Shown here: piece by piece, positions 59,768 to 64,000 of the stretch
Position numbering within the stretch: the stretch's first letter is position 1
Layout: each line of letters begins with the position of its first letter
Assembly (NCBI RefSeq): GCF_029522115.1
Contig: NZ_JAKWFK010000011.1
Coordinates: 108,334-172,333 of the forward strand
Reading direction: 5' to 3'
Source of the DNA: Trinickia sp. Y13
Lineage (GTDB): Bacteria; Pseudomonadota; Gammaproteobacteria; Burkholderiales; Burkholderiaceae
DNA length: 64,000 nt
The notes under the pieces: model-generated
The model's database searches: none
Told to the model about the DNA's origin: nothing
What the model saw: the letters and a program-made list of their open reading frames with translations, nothing else
Position numbers and translations under genes: made by a program

Positions 59768-60097
59768 TTAATTCCCGACCGTCACAGTGATGTGACAGGA
59801 TTGCTTCTCGATGCGGTTGCCGCGCCCTTTGGCGCGTGCGGTGAACCGCTTCAGCGAGGCGGCCTTGTCGACGTAGATGCTCTTGATCTTGAGCTCGTCG
59901 ATGTCGGCGCCCTCGTTGTGCTCCGCATTCGCGATTGCCGACAGCACAACCTTCTTCACGATGCCAGCCGCCTTCTTCGGCGAGAACGTCAGGACGTTCA
60001 GCGCCTTGTCGACCGGCAAACCGCGGATCTGGTCAGCCACAAGGCGCGTTTTCTGCGCCGAGATGCGGGCACCGCGATGAATTGCTTTCACTTCCAT
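59768..60097 (-). CDS. rplV: Ribosomal protein uL22
   Basis: A 109-residue 50S protein (E. coli 110) whose hairpin lines the exit tunnel: [20 protein letters not shown] and [20 protein letters not shown]. Twelve bp after rpsS. Confidence 0.98.
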
Positions 60098-60109
60098 CTT
60101 GATTGCCCC

Positions 60110-60385
60110 TTATTTCTTGGCCTTCTTGTCGGCCGCGTGACCCTTGAACGTACGGGTCAGTGCGAACTCGCCAAGCTTGTGGCCGACCATGTTTTCCGAG
60201 ACGTACACCGGAACGTGTTGACGGCCGTTATGCACGGCGATCGTCAGACCGATGAAATCCGGGAGAATCGTCGAGCGACGCGACCAGGTCTTGATCGGCT
60301 TTTTGTCGCGCGAAGCTGCAGCCGCCTCAACTTTCTTCAGCAAATGGGCGTCGCAGAACGGACCTTTTTTTACAGAACGTGCCAT
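60110..60385 (-). CDS. rpsS: Ribosomal protein uS19
   Basis: A 91-residue 30S head protein: [20 protein letters not shown] and [20 protein letters not shown]. Ten bp after rplB. Confidence 0.98.
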   Translation of the reverse strand: MARSVKKGPFCDAHLLKKVEAAAASRDKKPIKTWSRRSTILPDFIGLTIAVHNGRQHVPVYVSENMVGHKLGEFALTRTFKGHAADKKAKK

Positions 60386-60395
60386 TGCCTACTCC

Positions 60396-61223
60396 TTAAC
60401 GCTTGTGACGGCGCTGGACGATCATCGTCGTCGTGCGCTTGTTGCGACGGGTACGATAGCCCTTCGTCTGCTGGCCCCACGGGCTCACCGGATGGCGACC
60501 GGCAGCAGTACGGCCCTCACCACCACCATGCGGGTGATCGACCGGGTTCATCGCCACGCCACGCACCGTCGGGCGGATACCGCGCCAGCGGTTCGCGCCA
60601 GCCTTACCGATTTGACGCAGGCTGTGCTCTTCGTTGCCCACTTCGCCGATGGTTGCCCGGCACTCGATATGCACGCGGCGGATTTCGCCCGAACGCAGAC
60701 GAACCTGCGCGTACATGCCTTCACGTGCCAACAGCATTGCCGAGGTGCCCGCCGAACGCGCAATTTGCGCGCCCTTGCCCGGCAACATCTCGATGCAGTG
60801 GATCGTCGTACCGACCGGGATGTTGCGGATCGGCAGCGTGTTGCCCGCGCGAATCGGCGCTTCGGAGCCCGACATCAGTTGTTGACCGACCGTCATGCCT
60901 TTCGACGCGATGATGTAGCGACGTTCGCCGTCGGCGTACAGCACCAGCGCGATGTTCGCGCTACGGTTCGGGTCGTACTCGAGACGCTCGACCTTGGCCG
61001 GAATGCCGTCCTTCGTGCGACGGAAATCGACGACGCGATAGTGTTGCTTATGACCACCGCCTTGATGGCGCGTCGTCACGTGACCGTTGTTGTTACGGCC
61101 GGCAGCCTTGCTCTGCGGTTCGAGCAACGCAGCGTGCGGCTTGCCCTTGTGCAGATCCTTGTTGACCACCTTGACCATCGCGCGGCGACCCGGCGAGGTC
61201 GGCTTAACTTTTACGATTGCCAT
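60396..61223 (-). CDS. rplB: Ribosomal protein uL2
   Basis: A 275-residue 50S core protein (E. coli 273). The conserved C-terminal [19 protein letters not shown] includes the histidine near the catalytic centre. Two bp after rplW. Confidence 0.99.
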   Translation of the reverse strand: MAIVKVKPTSPGRRAMVKVVNKDLHKGKPHAALLEPQSKAAGRNNNGHVTTRHQGGGHKQHYRVVDFRRTKDGIPAKVERLEYDPNRSANIALVLYADGERRYIIASKGMTVGQQLMSGSEAPIRAGNTLPIRNIPVGTTIHCIEMLPGKGAQIARSAGTSAMLLAREGMYAQVRLRSGEIRRVHIECRATIGEVGNEEHSLRQIGKAGANRWRGIRPTVRGVAMNPVDHPHGGGEGRTAAGRHPVSPWGQQTKGYRTRRNKRTTTMIVQRRHKR

Positions 61224-61225
61224 GA

Positions 61226-61540
61226 TTACTTGGCCTCCGCTTCAAAGTTGATTTCCTGGCCGGGCTTCAGGCAGACGTACGCCTTCCTCACGTCCTTGCG
61301 CTTACCCATGAAACGGCCAAAGCGCTTAGCCTTACCCTTCACGTTCAGCACATTGACGGAATTGACTTCCACCTTGAACAGCAGCTCAACAGCGGCCTTA
61401 ACTTCCTGCTTCGTCGCATCGGGGGCGATTTCGAACACGACTTGCTCGTTCTTGTCGGCCACCAGCGTCGCCTTTTCGGAGATCACCGGCGCGAGCAGGA
61501 CCTGCATCAAACGATGATCGTTCTTGCGAATCTCGCTCAT
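61226..61540 (-). CDS. rplW: Ribosomal protein uL23
   Basis: A 104-residue tunnel-exit protein, docking site for trigger factor and [26 protein letters not shown] overlaps the rplD stop by four bases. Confidence 0.98.
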   Translation of the reverse strand: MSEIRKNDHRLMQVLLAPVISEKATLVADKNEQVVFEIAPDATKQEVKAAVELLFKVEVNSVNVLNVKGKAKRFGRFMGKRKDVRKAYVCLKPGQEINFEAEAK

Positions 61541-62157
61541 GACAGCAACTCCTCGATCTGGGCGACCGCTGCCTTCGTGATCAATACTTTCTTGAAGTAG
61601 ATCAGCGACAGCGGATCGGCGTAACGCGGCTCGACAACGGCCACGTGGGCCAGATTGCGCGACGCGAGGTACAGGTTCTCGTCAACCGTGTCGGTGATGA
61701 CCAGCACGGACTCGAGGCCCATGGCCTTGAACTTTTCGGCCAGCAGCTTCGTCTTCGGCGCTTCGAGGACGATATCCTCGACGACCGACAGGCGGCCTTC
61801 GCGTGCGAGCTGCGAGAAGATCGAGCAGAGACCTGCGCGATGCATCTTCTTGTTGACCTTGTGCGAGAAATTTTCTTCGGGCGAGTTCGGGAAAATCCGA
61901 CCACCGCCACGCCACAACGGGCTCGACGACATACCGGCGCGGGCACGGCCCGTGCCCTTTTGGCGCCACGGCTTCTTCGTCGTGTGCTTGACTTGCTCGC
62001 GATCCTTCTGCGCGCGGTTGCCGCTACGGGCATTGGCTTGATAAGCCACCACGACCTGGTGAATCAGCGCTTCGTTGTAGTCACGGCCGAACACGACGTC
62101 CGACGCGTTCACGCCCGAGCCTTCTTGACCATTAGCGTTGAGGAGCTTCAGTTCCAT
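61537..62157 (-). CDS. rplD: Ribosomal protein uL4
   Basis: A 206-residue 50S protein (E. coli 201) with the tunnel loop [20 protein letters not shown]. In E. coli it is the autogenous regulator of the S10 operon. Its ATG overlaps the rplC stop (TAATG). Confidence 0.98.
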   Translation of the reverse strand: MELKLLNANGQEGSGVNASDVVFGRDYNEALIHQVVVAYQANARSGNRAQKDREQVKHTTKKPWRQKGTGRARAGMSSSPLWRGGGRIFPNSPEENFSHKVNKKMHRAGLCSIFSQLAREGRLSVVEDIVLEAPKTKLLAEKFKAMGLESVLVITDTVDENLYLASRNLAHVAVVEPRYADPLSLIYFKKVLITKAAVAQIEELLS

Positions 62158-62816
62158 TATTTCGCTCCTTTCGCGGCACGCGTTTTCACTGCCGGCGTCA
62201 CGAACACTTTGCCGCCCTTCGCGCCGGGGATCGCGCCCTTGACGAGCAACAGCTTGCGATCGGCGTCGATACGAGCGATTTCGAGGTTTTGCACCGTAAC
62301 CGTATCGTCACCCATGTGACCCGTCATGCGCTTGCCGGGGAACACGCGACCCGGATCTTGCGCCATACCGATCGAACCGGGGACGTTGTGCGAACGCGAG
62401 TTACCGTGCGAGGCGCGGCCCGAGGCGAAGTTGTAACGCTTGATGGTGCCGGCGTAGCCCTTACCGATCGACACGCCTTGCACATCGATCTTTTGGCCGA
62501 CTTCGAAGATATCGACACCGATCACGGCGCCGGCGGACAGCTCGGCAGCCTTTGCGGCATCGATCTTGAATTCCTTCAGAATTTCACCGGCTTGCACGCC
62601 GGCTTTGGCGAGGTGACCTGCCAGCGGCTTCGTCACACGCGATGCACGGCGCGTACCGAATGCCACTTGAACGGCGGTGTAGCCATCCGTTTCAACGGTC
62701 TTGATCTGCGCCACGCGGTTGTCGGACACGTCCAACACGGTAACGGGAATCGAGTCCCCATCTGCCGTGAAGATACGGGTCATGCCAACCTTGCGACCTA
62801 CGAGTCCAAGGCTCAT
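62157..62816 (-). CDS. rplC: Ribosomal protein uL3
   Basis: A 219-residue 50S assembly initiator: [20 protein letters not shown] and the W-loop region [23 protein letters not shown] 62816 has GGAG at the correct distance; a second ATG four codons upstream does not. It is separated from rpsJ by 230 bp holding a promoter. Confidence 0.97.
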   Translation of the reverse strand: MSLGLVGRKVGMTRIFTADGDSIPVTVLDVSDNRVAQIKTVETDGYTAVQVAFGTRRASRVTKPLAGHLAKAGVQAGEILKEFKIDAAKAAELSAGAVIGVDIFEVGQKIDVQGVSIGKGYAGTIKRYNFASGRASHGNSRSHNVPGSIGMAQDPGRVFPGKRMTGHMGDDTVTVQNLEIARIDADRKLLLVKGAIPGAKGGKVFVTPAVKTRAAKGAK

Positions 62817-62968
62817 CGTTTTCTCCATTCCCGACTGCGATTGGCCGGGGCTAATTTACAAAATGTCGACATCAGCAGGCCCGCTTGCCGCGAGCCGCAC
62901 CGCTTTGTGCCGCATCGCCGCGCACGAACTGACACCAACTTTTTACGCAAATACGCGAAAAGCCTTGC

Positions 62969-62997
62969 ATTATAGCCAGGCTTTCCGTTTCTCGCAA
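62969..62997 (-). promoter_or_regulatory. sigma70 promoter upstream of rplC, inside the S10 cluster
   Basis: On the minus strand TTGCGA (62992-62997), a 17-base spacer and perfect TATAAT (62969-62974). The start would be near 62962, leaving about 145 bases of leader before rplC. The -10 is flanked by AAAGCCT and AGGCTTT, an inverted repeat. Confidence 0.75.
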
Positions 62998-63013
62998 GCA
63001 ATCAAAGACTTAT

Positions 63014-63037
63014 CACCGCACCCCTGCGGCTGCGGTG
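63014..63037 (-). terminator. Hairpin just after rpsJ
   Basis: CACCGCA pairs with TGCGGTG around a ten-base loop starting nine bases past the rpsJ stop; the following ATAAGTCTTTG on the minus strand is only weakly T-rich, so termination may be partial. Confidence 0.4.
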
Positions 63038-63046
63038 ACGCGAACC

Positions 63047-63358
63047 TTATTGCAGCTTGATTTCGACGTCGACGCCAGCCGGCAAATCGAGCTTCATCAG
63101 CGCGTCGACCGTCTTGTCCGTCGGATCGACGATGTCCATCAGGCGTTGGTGCGTGCGAATTTCGAGCTGATCGCGCGACGTCTTGTTGACGTGCGGCGAA
63201 CGCAGAATGTCGAAGCGTTGAATGCGGGTAGGCAGCGGCACGGGGCCACGAACGATCGCACCAGTCCGCTTCGCGGTATCGACGATCTCGGCTGCCGATT
63301 GATCGATCAGACGGTAGTCGAAAGCCTTCAGGCGAATACGGATTTTCTGGTTTTGCAT
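63047..63358 (-). CDS. rpsJ: Ribosomal protein uS10 (NusE)
   Basis: A 103-residue protein, the same length as E. coli S10, which also acts as NusE in antitermination: [20 protein letters not shown] and [20 protein letters not shown]. It stands alone between the tuf terminator and the promoter before rplC. Confidence 0.98.
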   Translation of the reverse strand: MQNQKIRIRLKAFDYRLIDQSAAEIVDTAKRTGAIVRGPVPLPTRIQRFDILRSPHVNKTSRDQLEIRTHQRLMDIVDPTDKTVDALMKLDLPAGVDVEIKLQ

Positions 63359-63380
63359 GACGATTCCTTCGAAAGAGCGA

Positions 63381-63397
63381 GGCGGTTTTGCACCGCC
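63381..63397. other. Hairpin in the rpsJ leader
   Basis: GGCGGT and ACCGCC pair around a five-base loop about 22 bases before the rpsJ ATG, downstream of the tuf terminator. It may affect rpsJ translation; no function is assigned. Confidence 0.35.
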
Positions 63398-63418
63398 GAA
63401 TTAAGAAAAGAACAAGGA

Positions 63419-63450
63419 CTTGGGCGCCTCCCGGGGAGGGCGCGCCCAAG
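63419..63450 (-). terminator. Intrinsic terminator after tuf
   Basis: CTTGGGCGC pairs with GCGCCCAAG, with further inner pairing, then TCCTTGTTCTTTTCTT on the minus strand. It separates tuf from rpsJ. Confidence 0.7.
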
Positions 63451-63491
63451 CCCGGGCGCATTCTACTGCGATATTGCTAAGGCCGTCGATG

Positions 63492-64000
<509 letters not shown>

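Overview
The window is a GC-rich chromosomal segment from a betaproteobacterium of the Burkholderiaceae (Burkholderia / Paraburkholderia / Trinickia group). This rests on gene content and order, the style of the proteins (for example a CcsA/ResB type II cytochrome c system, thiOSGE behind a TPP riboswitch, an mla operon with mlaA inside it, and a ponA / pilMNOPQ / aroKB block) and strongly GC-biased third codon positions. No rRNA, tRNA, CRISPR array, prophage or intact insertion sequence was found. Nearly everything is core genome; the only mobile-type gene is a REP-associated transposase homologue that has lost its HUH motif.

Layout. (1) 1-4153, minus: mlaF-E-D-A-C-B, the phospholipid transport system that keeps the outer membrane asymmetric; mlaB is cut by the window edge. 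(2) 4258-8088, minus: thiE, thiG, thiS, thiO under a TPP riboswitch. (3) 8420-10183, plus: an SbmA/YddA-like ABC exporter. (4) 10188-17179, minus: gltB-gltD (glutamate synthase) with thpR. (5) 17180-19979: a REP-type transposase homologue, ompW and a DUF883 protein. (6) 19980-25153, minus: ugpB-A-E-C-Q for glycerol-3-phosphate uptake. (7) 25246-32488, minus: dgt, aroB, aroK and the pilM-N-OP-Q type IV pilus assembly genes, divergent from ponA (PBP1a, plus strand), the gammaproteobacterial mrcA-hof/pil-aroKB order. (8) 35322-43619: cyaY, lptM-lysA, msrP-msrQ, the resB/resC cytochrome c maturation pair and a dihaem cytochrome c4. (9) 43939-48391: engB, hemB, dsbD, cutA. (10) 48616-64000, minus: the tuf-S10-spc-alpha ribosomal supercluster, from the truncated tuf through rpsJ, rplC ... 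secY, infA, rpmJ, rpsM, rpsK, rpsD, rpoA and rplQ.

Themes. Several loci serve the envelope: Mla lipid transport, PBP1a, LptM, OmpW, the pilus inner-membrane platform and secretin, and periplasmic redox or repair (DsbD, MsrPQ, ResBC, cytochrome c4). HemB, ResBC and cytochrome c4 together cover haem synthesis, haem attachment and a likely electron-carrier product.

The most interesting non-routine signals are: a probable small RNA on the minus strand upstream of hemB, with an anti-Shine-Dalgarno hairpin loop and a strong intrinsic terminator; a fused PilO-PilP protein; a transposase homologue lacking both HUH histidines; two ribosomal-operon promoters whose -10 boxes sit inside inverted repeats; tandem duplicated hairpins in the resB leader; and a ThiE protein with a long N-terminal extension that looks like a decayed kinase domain.
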